64,000 nt of DNA from JAFALK01 sp042701975 (GTDB taxonomy: Bacteria > Pseudomonadota > Gammaproteobacteria > Burkholderiales > Burkholderiaceae_C), in the NCBI GenBank assembly GCA_042701975.1, contig CP170561.1:806001-870000 (forward strand), written 5' to 3'. The first letter of the stretch is position 1, and every line of letters begins with the position of its first letter. Position numbers and translations under genes: made by a program. Shown piece by piece: positions 16,473 through 25,246 of the stretch. The notes beneath the pieces are model-generated. The model saw nothing but the letters and a program-made list of their open reading frames with translations. It searched no databases and had not been told where the DNA came from.

Positions 16473-18767
16473 ATGCCCACCAGCGAAGAGAAGCGCGCCC
16501 AGTTGCGCCAAGCCGCACTCGAATATCACGAGTTTCCGACGCCGGGCAAGATCGCCGTCACCCCCACCAAGCAGCTGATCAACCAGACCGATCTGGCGCT
16601 GGCCTATTCGCCCGGCGTGGCCGCGGCGTGCGAGGAGATCGTGGCCGATCCGGCCAACGCCTTCCGCTACACCTCGCGCGGCAACCTGGTTGCCGTCGTC
16701 ACCAACGGCACGGCCGTGCTGGGCCTGGGCGACATTGGCCCGCTGGCTTCCAAGCCGGTGATGGAAGGCAAGGGCGTGCTGTTCAAGAAGTTCGCCGGCA
16801 TCGACGTGTTCGACCTCGAGATCAACGAGAAGGACCTCGACAAGCTGGTGGACGTGATCGCCGCGCTGGAGCCGACCTTCGGCGGCATCAACCTCGAAGA
16901 CATCAAGGCGCCGGACTGCTTCTACGTGGAGCGCAAGCTGCGCGAGCGGATGAAGATCCCCGTCTTCCACGACGACCAGCACGGCACGGCCATCGTCGTC
17001 GGCGCGGCCTTCCTGAACGGCCTCAAGGTCACGGGCAAGGACATCAAGAAGGTCAAGCTGGTCACCTCGGGCGCGGGCGCTGCGGCGCTCGCCTGCGTGG
17101 GTCTGCTCGTGAAGCTGGGCCTGCCGCGCGAGAACATCTGGCTGACGGACCTGGCCGGCGTGGTCTACGCGGGCCGCACCGAGCTGATGGACCCGGACAA
17201 GGCGGTCTTCGTGCAGAAGACCGACAAGCGCACGCTGTCCGAAGTGATCGAGGGCGCGGACGTGTTCCTCGGCCTCTCGGCCGCAGGCGTGCTGAAAAAA
17301 GACATGGTAGCCAAGATGGCCGCTCAGCCGCTGATCTTCGCGCTGGCCAACCCGACGCCCGAGATCCTGCCGGAAGAAGTGAAGGCCGTGCGCGACGACG
17401 CCATCATGGCCACCGGTCGCACCGACTACCCGAATCAGGTCAACAACGTCCTGTGCTTCCCGTACATCTTCCGCGGCGCCCTGGACTGCGGCGCCACGAC
17501 GATCAACGACGCGATGGAGATCGCCGCCGTTCGCGCCATCGCCGAGCTGGCCGAGGCCGAGCAGAGTGAAGTCGTGGCCGCCGCCTATGCAGGCGCCACA
17601 CTGTCCTTCGGCCCTGAGTACCTGATCCCCAAGCCCTTCGACCCGCGCCTGATGATGAAGGTGGCACCGGCTGTGGCGGCGGCGGCGGCCGAGAGCGGCG
17701 TGGCTGCGCGGCCCATCGCCAACATGACGGCCTACAAGGAGAAGCTGCAGAACTTCGTCTACGCCTCGGGCACGACGATGAAGCCGATCTTCAACGTGGC
17801 CAAGCGCGCGCAGAACAAGCGCGTGGCCTATGCCGAGGGCGAAGAGGAGCGCGTGCTGCGCGCCGTGCAGGTCGTGGTGGACGAAGGCCTGGCCCGTCCG
17901 ACGCTGATCGGCCGCCCCGCCATCATTGCCCAGCGCTGCGAGCGCTTCGGCCTGCGCCTGACGGAAGGCCGTGACTACGACGTCGTCAACGTCGAGCAAG
18001 ACCACCGCTACCGCGATTTCTGGCAGACCTACCACGCGCTCACCGACCGCAAGGGCGTGACGCAGCAGATGGCCAAGATCGAGATGCGCCGTCGCCTCAC
18101 GCTGATCGGCGCGATGCTGCTGCACAAGGGCGAGGTCGACGGGCTGCTCTGCGGCACCTGGGGCACGACGAGCATCCACCTGCACTACCTCGATCAGGTC
18201 ATCGGCAAGCGCGCCGGCATCAAGAACTACGCCTGCATGAACGGCCTGATGCTGCCGGGCCGCCAGGTCTTTCTGGTGGACACGCACGTCAACTACGACC
18301 CGACGGCCGAGCAGCTGGCCGAGATCACCGTGATGGCGGCCGAGGAGATGATGCGCTTCGGCCTCAAGCCGCGCGCTGCCCTGCTCTCGCACAGCAACTT
18401 CGGTTCGAGCAACTGTCCGTCGGCCCAGAAGATGCGCGAAACGCTGGCCCTGCTCCAGGCCCAGGCGCCCTGGCTGGAAGTGGACGGCGAAATGCACGGC
18501 GACGCCGCGCTGGACGCCGCCTACCGCAAGGAAATCATGCCGAACTCCTCGCTGACCGGCGAGGCCAACCTGCTGGTGCTGCCCAACATCGACGCTGCCA
18601 ACATCTCCTACAACCTGCTGAAGACGGCGGCCGGCGGCGGCATCGCCATCGGCCCGGTGCTGCTCGGCTCGGCCAAGCCCATCCATGTGCTGACGCCCTC
18701 GGCCACCGTGCGCCGCATCGTCAACATGACGGCACTGACCGTGGCCGACGCCAACGCCGCGCGCTGA
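16473..18767 (+). CDS. maeB: NADP-dependent malic enzyme fused to a phosphotransacetylase domain
   Basis: A 764-residue protein. The N-terminal 430 residues are malic enzyme (oxidative decarboxylation of malate to pyruvate, making NADPH): AYSPGVAAACEEI, VFHDDQHGTA and TSGAGAAALAC for the nucleotide fold. The rest is a phosphate acetyl/butyryltransferase domain, which in MaeB is regulatory and binds acetyl-CoA. Length is normal for the fused type. SD AAGGA is 5 bases before the ATG. It is divergent from the two-component system and preceded by a REP-like element. Confidence 0.95.
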   Translation: MPTSEEKRAQLRQAALEYHEFPTPGKIAVTPTKQLINQTDLALAYSPGVAAACEEIVADPANAFRYTSRGNLVAVVTNGTAVLGLGDIGPLASKPVMEGKGVLFKKFAGIDVFDLEINEKDLDKLVDVIAALEPTFGGINLEDIKAPDCFYVERKLRERMKIPVFHDDQHGTAIVVGAAFLNGLKVTGKDIKKVKLVTSGAGAAALACVGLLVKLGLPRENIWLTDLAGVVYAGRTELMDPDKAVFVQKTDKRTLSEVIEGADVFLGLSAAGVLKKDMVAKMAAQPLIFALANPTPEILPEEVKAVRDDAIMATGRTDYPNQVNNVLCFPYIFRGALDCGATTINDAMEIAAVRAIAELAEAEQSEVVAAAYAGATLSFGPEYLIPKPFDPRLMMKVAPAVAAAAAESGVAARPIANMTAYKEKLQNFVYASGTTMKPIFNVAKRAQNKRVAYAEGEEERVLRAVQVVVDEGLARPTLIGRPAIIAQRCERFGLRLTEGRDYDVVNVEQDHRYRDFWQTYHALTDRKGVTQQMAKIEMRRRLTLIGAMLLHKGEVDGLLCGTWGTTSIHLHYLDQVIGKRAGIKNYACMNGLMLPGRQVFLVDTHVNYDPTAEQLAEITVMAAEEMMRFGLKPRAALLSHSNFGSSNCPSAQKMRETLALLQAQAPWLEVDGEMHGDAALDAAYRKEIMPNSSLTGEANLLVLPNIDAANISYNLLKTAAGGGIAIGPVLLGSAKPIHVLTPSATVRRIVNMTALTVADANAAR

Positions 18768-18837
18768 AGCCCGGCGGCCGCCAGGGCTGAAAGGGGGCTG
18801 AAGAAGCCCTCGATTCACAAAAGTTTGTAAGAACTCA

Positions 18838-18858
18838 CCCGCCTCTTTTGGAGGCGGG
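18838..18858 (+). other. hairpin between maeB and the ribonuclease gene
   Basis: CCCGCCTC-TTTTG-GAGGCGGG, a perfect 8-bp stem, in the 230-base spacer 18768-18997. There is no T-run after it, so it may be a weak terminator or an mRNA-end stabiliser. A weaker stem GGGCT/AGCCC lies just upstream near 18793-18808. Confidence 0.45.
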
Positions 18859-18888
18859 AATTGGCCAAAAACAAGGTATTACACGGGT

Positions 18889-18906
18889 AGTAAGCGCATG
18901 CTTACT
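18889..18906. promoter_or_regulatory. operator-like inverted repeat upstream of the RNase-barstar pair
   Basis: AGTAAGC-GCAT-GCTTACT: perfect 7-bp arms with a 4-base spacer, about 92 bases before the ribonuclease start. The size is typical of a dimeric repressor site. No known consensus is recognised. Confidence 0.5.
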
Positions 18907-18997
18907 AGACCTGATCCTGGGCCCTGCGGGCTCCCCCGGGCTTGAGCTTTCGGGCCGAAGTCGGTACCATCTCGCCTTTCAGGAACAGGGTAAACCC

Positions 18998-19414
18998 GTG
19001 TCTTTGTTCTCTTGGCCGGCAGCGAAAAGTAGAGCGACGGCAGCGATTTTGTGCGCTGCAATGTTCTCTGCCTTCGTGCCTCAGGAGACGCTGGCAAAGC
19101 CGAAAGAGGCTGCAGCTGCGCCCATGGAAGTGGTGGCTTTGTCCACGCTCCCGCGCGAAGCTCAGGCCACGCACAAGCTGATCCTGGCGGGCGGGCCTTT
19201 TGCTCACTCCCAGGACGGCATCGTGTTCGGCAACCGCGAGCGGCTTCTGCCTGCCAAGGCCAGAGGCTACTACCACGAGTACACCGTTCGCACGCCGGGC
19301 GAGCGTACACGTGGTGCTCGCCGGATGGTGTGCGGCGGCAAGCCCCCTACAGCTCCTGAAGTTTGTTACTACACCGACGATCACTACGCCAGCTTCAAAC
19401 GGCTGGCCGATTGA
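18998..19414 (+). CDS. secreted barnase-type guanyl-specific ribonuclease
   Basis: A 138-residue protein if started at the GTG at 18998 (residues about 1-34 then form a signal peptide). The mature part carries the barnase fold and catalytic set: VFGNRERLLP, Glu94 in YYHEYTV, Arg in GARRM and His129 in DDHYASFKR. Two Cys (112 and 123) could form a disulfide. It should cleave RNA after guanine, possibly as an exported toxin. A barstar gene follows 50 bases downstream, which protects the producer. The frame is open further upstream, but GTG gives the best signal peptide. Confidence 0.85.
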   Translation: MSLFSWPAAKSRATAAILCAAMFSAFVPQETLAKPKEAAAAPMEVVALSTLPREAQATHKLILAGGPFAHSQDGIVFGNRERLLPAKARGYYHEYTVRTPGERTRGARRMVCGGKPPTAPEVCYYTDDHYASFKRLAD

Positions 19415-19464
19415 ACCGGCGGTGGGACCACGTTCTTTGACTTCTTCGTAGGAGGATCGCGACC

Positions 19465-20025
19465 ATGCTTTTGCAGACCGTCCGTCCCAATATCGTGCAG
19501 GCCATCCGGGCCTACCGCGTGGAGGACTTGATGCAAGCCGCTCAGGATGCCGGCCAGCATTTCCTGTACGCCAACCTGACGGACGCACAGTCCAAGCAGG
19601 ATGTGCTCGAGGGGATTGCACAGGCCTTCCTGTTTCCGGCCCATTTCGGCAAGAACCTCGACGCCCTGCATGACTGCATGACCGATCTCGTCCACAAGTC
19701 CGGCTCGCAGCCAGGCTTCGTGGTGGTCCTGGAACAGTTGCCTGACAGCATCCGCTTCGACCGCGAAGCGCGCGAGCAGTTGCTCGACGTCTTCCGCGAC
19801 GCTGCTGAATACTGGGGTGACCGCAAGGTGGCGTTCCGCTGCTTCTACTCGGTGTCCGTCTCGCGCCAGCAAGAAGCCGGCGCCTGGGAAGCCAAGGAAG
19901 CCCCGGTCGTGCCGGAGAAGCCCGCCACCAAGACCAGCAAGGCCGCGGCCAACGCCAACTTCGGCATGAACATGCCGATGATGTGCAGCGCCTTCGATAC
20001 GGCCATGTGGCTCAACGCCGCCTGA
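19465..20025 (+). CDS. barstar-family ribonuclease inhibitor with C-terminal extension
   Basis: A 186-residue protein. Residues about 30-135 match barstar, including FGKNLDALHDCMTDL, which keeps the two Asp that plug the barnase active site, and the final strand VAFRCFYSVS. The C-terminal 50 residues (Ala/Lys/Pro-rich linker, then a Met-rich end, MNMPMMC) are not part of the fold and I do not recognise them. It has no signal peptide, as expected for cytoplasmic immunity. SD AGGAGG is near the ATG. A terminator follows. Confidence 0.85.
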   Translation: MLLQTVRPNIVQAIRAYRVEDLMQAAQDAGQHFLYANLTDAQSKQDVLEGIAQAFLFPAHFGKNLDALHDCMTDLVHKSGSQPGFVVVLEQLPDSIRFDREAREQLLDVFRDAAEYWGDRKVAFRCFYSVSVSRQQEAGAWEAKEAPVVPEKPATKTSKAAANANFGMNMPMMCSAFDTAMWLNAA

Positions 20026-20066
20026 TACGTCCGCTCGGCTTTTGCTCCGCGAAAGCCCTGTGACCA

Positions 20067-20093
20067 AAGCGCCCCACCCGGGGGCGTTTTTTT
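20067..20093 (+). terminator. intrinsic terminator after the barstar gene
   Basis: GCGCCCC-ACCC-GGGGGCG followed by T7. It is 42 bases after the barstar stop and ends the RNase-barstar unit before the permease gene. Confidence 0.85.
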
Positions 20094-20144
20094 CGCCCCT
20101 GCGTCCTACACTGGCCGCGCCCGACACTCCCTACGCGGCCCACC

Positions 20145-21443
20145 ATGAGCAAGAAGAAGAGCCTCTTCAGCTGGCGCGAAGTGCGCCCCTCTGCCGGCTC
20201 CGTCGTCGCCCCCGATGAGCGGCTGCCCTGGCCGCAGACGGCAGCGCTGGGCGTGCAGCACGTGATCGCCATGTTCGGCGCCACCGTGCTGGCTCCGATC
20301 CTGATGGGCTTCGATCCCAACCTTGCCATCCTGATGAGCGGCGTGGGTACCCTGATCTTCTACTTCGTGACCGGCGGCCGCGTGCCGAGCTACCTGGGAT
20401 CGAGCTTCGCCTTCATCGGCGTGGTCATCGCGGCCAGCCATTACGGCGGCGCAGGCCCGAACGGCAACCTGGCCGGCGCGCTCGGCGGCATCGTCGCCTG
20501 CGGCCTGGTCTACGCCCTGATCGGCGGCGTGGTGGTGCTGGCGGGCACGCGCTGGATCGAAGCGCTGATGCCGCCCGTCGTGACCGGCTCGGTGGTGGCC
20601 GTCATCGGCCTGAACCTGGCCAGCGTGCCGATCAAGAACATGGCGCACTCGCCCTTCGACGCCTGGACCGAAGGCCTGACCTTCATGTGCGTGGCCGGCG
20701 TTGCGGTCTTCACGGGCGGCATCTTGCAGCGGCTGCTGATCCTCGTTGGCCTGATGGTGGCCGGCGCCATCTACGCGCTGCTGACGAGCGGCTTCGGCCT
20801 GGGCACGCCGATCGACACGGCCGGCATCGCCAGCGCCGCCTGGTTCGGCCTGCCGCAATTCGCCGCGCCGGTTTTCGACGTCCAGTCCGCGCTGCTGATC
20901 GCGCCGGTGGCAGTGATCCTGATGGCCGAGAACCTGGGCCACCTCAAGGCCGTGGGCGCGATGACGGGCCGTGACATGGACCCATTGATCGGCCGCGCCT
21001 TCATCGGCGACGGCATCGCAACGATGGTCTCGGGCGCCGTCGGCGGCACGGGGCAGACCACCTATGCCGAGAACATCGGCGTCATGGCCGCCACGCGCAT
21101 CTACTCCACCGCCACCTTTGTGGTCGCGGCGATGGCGGCCGTGGTGCTGGGCTTCTCACCCAAATTCGGCGCGCTGATCCAGGCCATCCCGCTGCCCGTG
21201 ATGGGCGGCGTGTCCATCGTCGTCTTCGGCCTGATCGCCGTGGCCGGCGCGCGCATCTGGGTGGAGAACAAGGTCGACTTCACGCAGCCGGCCAACCTGA
21301 TGGTGGCCGCCATCACGCTCGTGCTGGGCACGGGCGACTACACCCTGCACTTCGGCGACTTCACGCTGGGAGGGATCGGGACGGCGACTTTCGGGGCGCT
21401 GCTGCTCTGGGCAATCCTCGGCCGGCGGCGCCCGCAGCGTTGA
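20145..21443 (+). CDS. nucleobase:cation symporter-2 (uracil/xanthine permease)
   Basis: A 432-residue, 14-segment NCS2 transporter. The signature near the N-terminus (QHVIAMFGATVLAPILMG) and the central block AENLGHLKAVGAMTGRDMDP match UraA-type permeases, so uracil import with a proton is most likely; xanthine is possible. TACACT (20107-20112) could be a -10 element. Its last 83 bases overlap the 3' end of the halogenase gene on the other strand. Confidence 0.9.
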   Translation: MSKKKSLFSWREVRPSAGSVVAPDERLPWPQTAALGVQHVIAMFGATVLAPILMGFDPNLAILMSGVGTLIFYFVTGGRVPSYLGSSFAFIGVVIAASHYGGAGPNGNLAGALGGIVACGLVYALIGGVVVLAGTRWIEALMPPVVTGSVVAVIGLNLASVPIKNMAHSPFDAWTEGLTFMCVAGVAVFTGGILQRLLILVGLMVAGAIYALLTSGFGLGTPIDTAGIASAAWFGLPQFAAPVFDVQSALLIAPVAVILMAENLGHLKAVGAMTGRDMDPLIGRAFIGDGIATMVSGAVGGTGQTTYAENIGVMAATRIYSTATFVVAAMAAVVLGFSPKFGALIQAIPLPVMGGVSIVVFGLIAVAGARIWVENKVDFTQPANLMVAAITLVLGTGDYTLHFGDFTLGGIGTATFGALLLWAILGRRRPQR

Positions 21444-22947
21444 TGCTCTCGATCAGGGCCTGATGGCTCGGCAGGTCGGCCAGCGCGCGATCGGCAAAGC
21501 GCTGGATCTTGGCAAACAGCTTGTCGGCTTCCGCCCCGCGCGGAAAGTCGTCGCGCCCCGATGAGAGATCGGTGGCGTAGCCCATGCCGTACAGGATGTA
21601 CTGGTAGTTGAAGAAGGCGAAGGTCTCGGTGTCGAGCACGAAGTCGAAGCGGCCGGGCGGACGCAGCTGCCATTGCGCGAGCAGGTCCGCCAGCCGCTCG
21701 GGAATGCTGGCCGGATCGGCGTTGTCGCGCCAGAACGGCTCTGTGCGTCGACTCAGGCAGTAATGCAGCTTGAGGAAGTTGACGATGTTCTCGAAGCGCA
21801 CCGTCATCAGCTCGTTGAAGCGCCGCGCAGGAGCTTCGATCGGGCCGCTGTGCGGCAGCATCTCGGCGATCATGCCCACGGCTGCTTCGATCAGCACCAG
21901 GCCCGTCGATTCCAGCGGCTCAAGAAAGCCCGCCGAGAGGCCCACCGCCACGCAGTTCTTCACCCACTGCTGCTCGCGGTAGCCGGTCGGGAAGGGGATG
22001 CTGCGCGTGGCCACCTGCTCGTGGCCCGGGCCGAGATAGGCCTGCAGCACTTCGGCCGCGCGGTCGTCGCCCATGTGATCGCTGGAATACACGCAGCCGA
22101 TGCCGCGCGCGCCGTTCAGACCGATCTCCCAAATCCAGCCGGCCTCGTGCGCGGTGGCGATGGTGCAGCTTTCCATCGGCGCTTGCGGATCCTCGATCGC
22201 GATCTTGCAGGCGAGCGCGCGATCCACAAACAGCTGCGAGCGCACGGACTTGAGCTGCGTGCCCGGCATCTGTTTGATCAGCTCGGCGCGAAAGCCCGTG
22301 CAGTCGATGTACAGGTCAGCCTTGAAGCTGCCCTGCTGCGCCGTCTCCACGTGATCGATGGCGCCGGATTCGTCGAGCGCCACGTGATTGATCGTGGCCT
22401 GCACATGGCCCACGCCCAGGCTGCGCGCATGCCGCGCCAGCAGCTGGCCCAGCTTGGCGGCGTCGAAGTGATAGGCGTAGTTGAGCGGCGCCGCAAAGGC
22501 CGGCTCGCGCGCACGCTTGGGCGCGCGGCGCGCTTCGGCCACGCGGGTCTGCAGCGTCATGGCCTGGGCAAAGGACGGGCGCTGCGCAGCGTCCTGCAGC
22601 AGCCAGTAGGGGACGAGGTTCAGGTCCTCGGCATAGAACGGCGCCTCGAAGGGATGGAAGAAGGTCTGCCCCTTCTCGCCCCAATCGACGAAGCGGATGC
22701 CCTGCTTGAAGGTGGCCGAGGTCTCGCGGATGAACTGGTGCTCGTCGATGCCGAGGAACTGCAGCGTGGAGCGGATCGTCGGGAAAGTGCCTTCGCCCAC
22801 GCCGATGACGCCGATGTCCGGCGACTCCAGCAACGTGATCTCCAGGTGGCTGCGTTCGGACAGGCGCAGGTACTTGGCCAGGTAGGCCGCCGTGAGCCAG
22901 CCCGCGGTGCCGCCACCGACGATCAGGATGCGCCGTTTGGATGTCAT
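21361..22947 (-). CDS. flavin-dependent tryptophan-halogenase family protein
   Basis: A 528-residue FAD enzyme. FAD-binding GGGTAGW (11-17), catalytic Lys81 (TFKQGIRF, matching Lys79 of PrnA) and Glu346 in LEPLESTG (the same number as in PrnA) are present, so chlorination or bromination of an aromatic substrate is plausible. The family's WxWxIP motif reads WIWEIG (271-276), with Gly in place of Pro. The Pro/Arg/Ser-rich C-terminal 28 residues are encoded over the 3' end of the permease gene. No biosynthetic cluster or flavin reductase is adjacent, so the substrate is unknown. Confidence 0.88.
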   Translation of the reverse strand: MTSKRRILIVGGGTAGWLTAAYLAKYLRLSERSHLEITLLESPDIGVIGVGEGTFPTIRSTLQFLGIDEHQFIRETSATFKQGIRFVDWGEKGQTFFHPFEAPFYAEDLNLVPYWLLQDAAQRPSFAQAMTLQTRVAEARRAPKRAREPAFAAPLNYAYHFDAAKLGQLLARHARSLGVGHVQATINHVALDESGAIDHVETAQQGSFKADLYIDCTGFRAELIKQMPGTQLKSVRSQLFVDRALACKIAIEDPQAPMESCTIATAHEAGWIWEIGLNGARGIGCVYSSDHMGDDRAAEVLQAYLGPGHEQVATRSIPFPTGYREQQWVKNCVAVGLSAGFLEPLESTGLVLIEAAVGMIAEMLPHSGPIEAPARRFNELMTVRFENIVNFLKLHYCLSRRTEPFWRDNADPASIPERLADLLAQWQLRPPGRFDFVLDTETFAFFNYQYILYGMGYATDLSSGRDDFPRGAEADKLFAKIQRFADRALADLPSHQALIESINAAGAAGRGLPRAAAPRKSPSRSLPA

Positions 22948-22951
22948 GTCT

Positions 22952-23449
22952 TCAGGCTCTCACGTACAGGTTCTTGAGCCATTGATGGCCCGTTTGCGCG
23001 CCGTGGCTCCAGTCCTCGTCGTCCTCGCCCGGCGGGGCCACGTAGCCCGAGGGGTTGAGCAGCTTGACCCGGCCGGCGCGAAAAGCCGCCACACGGTGCG
23101 TGACCAGCGTCAGGCCCTGCTCCAGCGCCGTCGCGGCCAGCAAGCCGTCGCGCGTGTTGGCATAGGGCAGCTGCGCGCGGCGCCGCACGACGGCAGCATC
23201 GACGGCGAGGATGCGTCCCTCGAAGGCGACGGCCAGGCGATTGTCGATCCACTCCCGCACGGCCAGGCCGGCGTCGCGGTCCTTGCGGGCCAGGCGCGCG
23301 GCGGCGTTCTCGATCTCCAGCAGGCTGAGCGCAGAGATGAAGAGCTTGTCGCGCGCGATGCCCGCCGCCCAGGCCGCAAGGCCCGCATCGAGCTGCCCCG
23401 TGCGCGCCTTGCGCAGCTCCAGCACCACATGGGTATCGAGCAGGAACAT
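22952..23449 (-). CDS. vapC: VapC/FitB-type PIN-domain toxin
   Basis: A 165-residue PIN ribonuclease. Acidic residues Asp5 (LLDTHVV), Glu45 (LSLLEIENA) and Asp101 (TRDGLLAATAL) are in place. The fourth site, usually within TRNxxDF, reads THRVAAF and lacks the acid or Asn. The C-terminal 30 residues after LLNPSGYV are an extension. The start at 23449 follows the antitoxin stop by one base. It would cleave RNA when free of its antitoxin. Confidence 0.85.
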   Translation of the reverse strand: MFLLDTHVVLELRKARTGQLDAGLAAWAAGIARDKLFISALSLLEIENAAARLARKDRDAGLAVREWIDNRLAVAFEGRILAVDAAVVRRRAQLPYANTRDGLLAATALEQGLTLVTHRVAAFRAGRVKLLNPSGYVAPPGEDDEDWSHGAQTGHQWLKNLYVRA

Positions 23450-23450
23450 G

Positions 23451-23696
23451 TCAGAGATTTTCCCGGTGGTCCCAGGCGCCATCGGCGGCGTCCGCGGCGT
23501 CGAGCTCGGCCTCCTCGGGCATGGCCAGCAGCTCCAGGATGCTCTCGCCCTCGCCGGTCAGGCGGCGGTATTCGGCAATGCTCATCAACACGTGCGTGGG
23601 CTGGCCGCGATCCGTGATCAGCACAGGCTCCGCCTGGGCCTCGCGCTTGGCGAAGCTGACGTCCCGGTTGAATTCGCGGCTGCTGATGAGCTTCAT
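23451..23696 (-). CDS. Phd/YefM-family antitoxin
   Basis: An 81-residue protein with the Phd/YefM N-terminal DNA-binding fold (SSREFNRDVSFAKREAQ, then VLITDRGQPTHVLMSIAEY) and an acidic C-terminal tail that would wrap the toxin. It is directly upstream of the PIN toxin with one base between them. Such antitoxins usually repress their own promoter. The -10 element ends 9 bases before the ATG and no ribosome site is visible. Confidence 0.88.
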   Translation of the reverse strand: MKLISSREFNRDVSFAKREAQAEPVLITDRGQPTHVLMSIAEYRRLTGEGESILELLAMPEEAELDAADAADGAWDHRENL

Positions 23697-23705
23697 GGCC
23701 GGGCC

Positions 23706-23734
23706 AATGTACCTACGTTGCTACCAAATAACAA
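23706..23734 (-). promoter_or_regulatory. sigma-70 promoter of the antitoxin-toxin operon
   Basis: On the minus strand: TTGTTA, a 17-base spacer, then TACATT, ending 9 bases before the ATG at 23696. Transcription would begin at or near the start codon, giving a leaderless message. Confidence 0.6.
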
Positions 23735-23874
23735 GTTACTTGCAGGCACATTCGACCGAGTCGGTTCGATTCTATGGACAGTCAAAGTGCCGCTGGCACA
23801 GTCCCGATCCACGGTTCGCCGAAGGTTGTTCACGGCGCGTCGACACAAAGAATCAAGAGACAACGAGGGACAAC

Positions 23875-25245
23875 ATGTTCGACAACATCCATCTGCTGGA
23901 CATCATCGCGGACGTCTTCCAGAAGCACGGGCCGGCCGTCGCCGCCGTGCAGAAGAGCTTCTCGCCCGGCGATTTCAGCATCCGCTTCTTCCTGCAGTTG
24001 GCCATCATCATGCTGGCCTGCCGCGTGGTTGGCTGGCTGGGCAAGAAGTTCCTGGCCCAGCCCCAGGTGGTCGGCGAGATGATCGCCGGCGTCTGTCTCG
24101 GTCCCTCGCTGCTGGGCCTGTTCGCCCCCGAGGTCCAGGCCGCCATCTTCCCCAAGGAGATGAAAAACGTCCTGTACAGCGGCGCGCAGCTCGGCGTCGG
24201 CCTGTACATGTTCCTCGTCGGCACGACCCTGCGCCTCGACCACTTCAAGACCAAGGCCAGGAGCGCCATGGGCGTGTCGCTGGCCGGCATCCTCGCCCCC
24301 TTCTTCCTGGCCTTCTTGATCACGCCGCTGCTGCTCCAGGTGCCGGGGCTGTTCGCCGAAGGCATTTCCGTGGCCAACGCCACGCTGTTCATGGGCGCCT
24401 GCATCGCGCTGACCGCCTTCCCCATGCTGGCGCGGATCATCAACGAGCGAGGCCTGGCCAACACCTCGCTGGGCACGTTGGCTTTGACGGCCGGCGCCTT
24501 TGACGACGCAGTCTCCTGGTGCGTGCTGGCCCTGGTGCTGGCCGCCTTCGGCGCCGGTCCCGGCGTGGCCGTGCTGGCCATCGGCGGCGGCGTCAGCTAT
24601 GCGATCTTCATCATCCTGTTCGGCAAGAAGCTGCTCGCGCCGCTGGGCCGCATCGTCGAGCGCGAGGGCGAGATGAGCATGACGGTGCTGGGCATCACGC
24701 TGGTCCTGTTCTGCCTCTCGGCCTTCATCATGGACGCCGTGGGCATCCACTCGATCTTCGGCGGCTTCATCCTCGGCGCCGTGATGCCGCGCGGCCTGTT
24801 CGCGGCCGAGCTGAAGAAGAAGGTCGAGCCGCTGGCCGTCGTGCTGCTGTTGCCGATGTTCTTCACCTACTCGGGACTGAACACGCGCATGGACATGGTC
24901 AACTCGGGCGAGCTGATCCTGATCGCGCTGGGCATCTTGCTGGTCTCCGTGGCCGCCAAGGCGGGCGCTTGCTACCTGGCAGCGCGCATGTCGGGCGAGG
25001 ACAACCGCACCGCGCTGGGCATCGGCGCGCTGATGAACTCGCGCGGCCTGATGGAGCTCATCATCATCAACATCGGCCTGCAGAAGGGCATCATCGGCCC
25101 GGCGCTGTTCTCGATGCTGGTGCTGATGGCCATCGTCACGACCATGATGGCCAGCCCGATGTTCGAGCTGGTCTATGGCCGCAAGGCCAGAGAGACCGGT
25201 GAGCTCGACGCCGTACCCGGCAGTCCGGCCAGCAGCGCAGCCTGA
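23875..25245 (+). CDS. Kef-type cation:proton antiporter (CPA2 family)
   Basis: A 456-residue membrane protein with about 12 segments and no C-terminal RCK domain. The CPA2 pattern is clear: PQVVGEMIAGVCLGPSLLG near the start and TAGAFDDAVSWCVLA with the paired acidic residues (DD) in the transport core. It probably exchanges Na+ or K+ for H+. The ATG at 23875 has GAGGGA 6-7 bases upstream. The HPP gene follows one base after its stop, so the two are co-transcribed. Confidence 0.88.
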   Translation: MFDNIHLLDIIADVFQKHGPAVAAVQKSFSPGDFSIRFFLQLAIIMLACRVVGWLGKKFLAQPQVVGEMIAGVCLGPSLLGLFAPEVQAAIFPKEMKNVLYSGAQLGVGLYMFLVGTTLRLDHFKTKARSAMGVSLAGILAPFFLAFLITPLLLQVPGLFAEGISVANATLFMGACIALTAFPMLARIINERGLANTSLGTLALTAGAFDDAVSWCVLALVLAAFGAGPGVAVLAIGGGVSYAIFIILFGKKLLAPLGRIVEREGEMSMTVLGITLVLFCLSAFIMDAVGIHSIFGGFILGAVMPRGLFAAELKKKVEPLAVVLLLPMFFTYSGLNTRMDMVNSGELILIALGILLVSVAAKAGACYLAARMSGEDNRTALGIGALMNSRGLMELIIINIGLQKGIIGPALFSMLVLMAIVTTMMASPMFELVYGRKARETGELDAVPGSPASSAA

Positions 25246-25246
25246 C

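Noticed and set aside
16362..18818. 818-codon minus-strand open frame opposite maeB
   Set aside because: MaeB motifs are unmistakable on the plus strand; the other frame is low-complexity.
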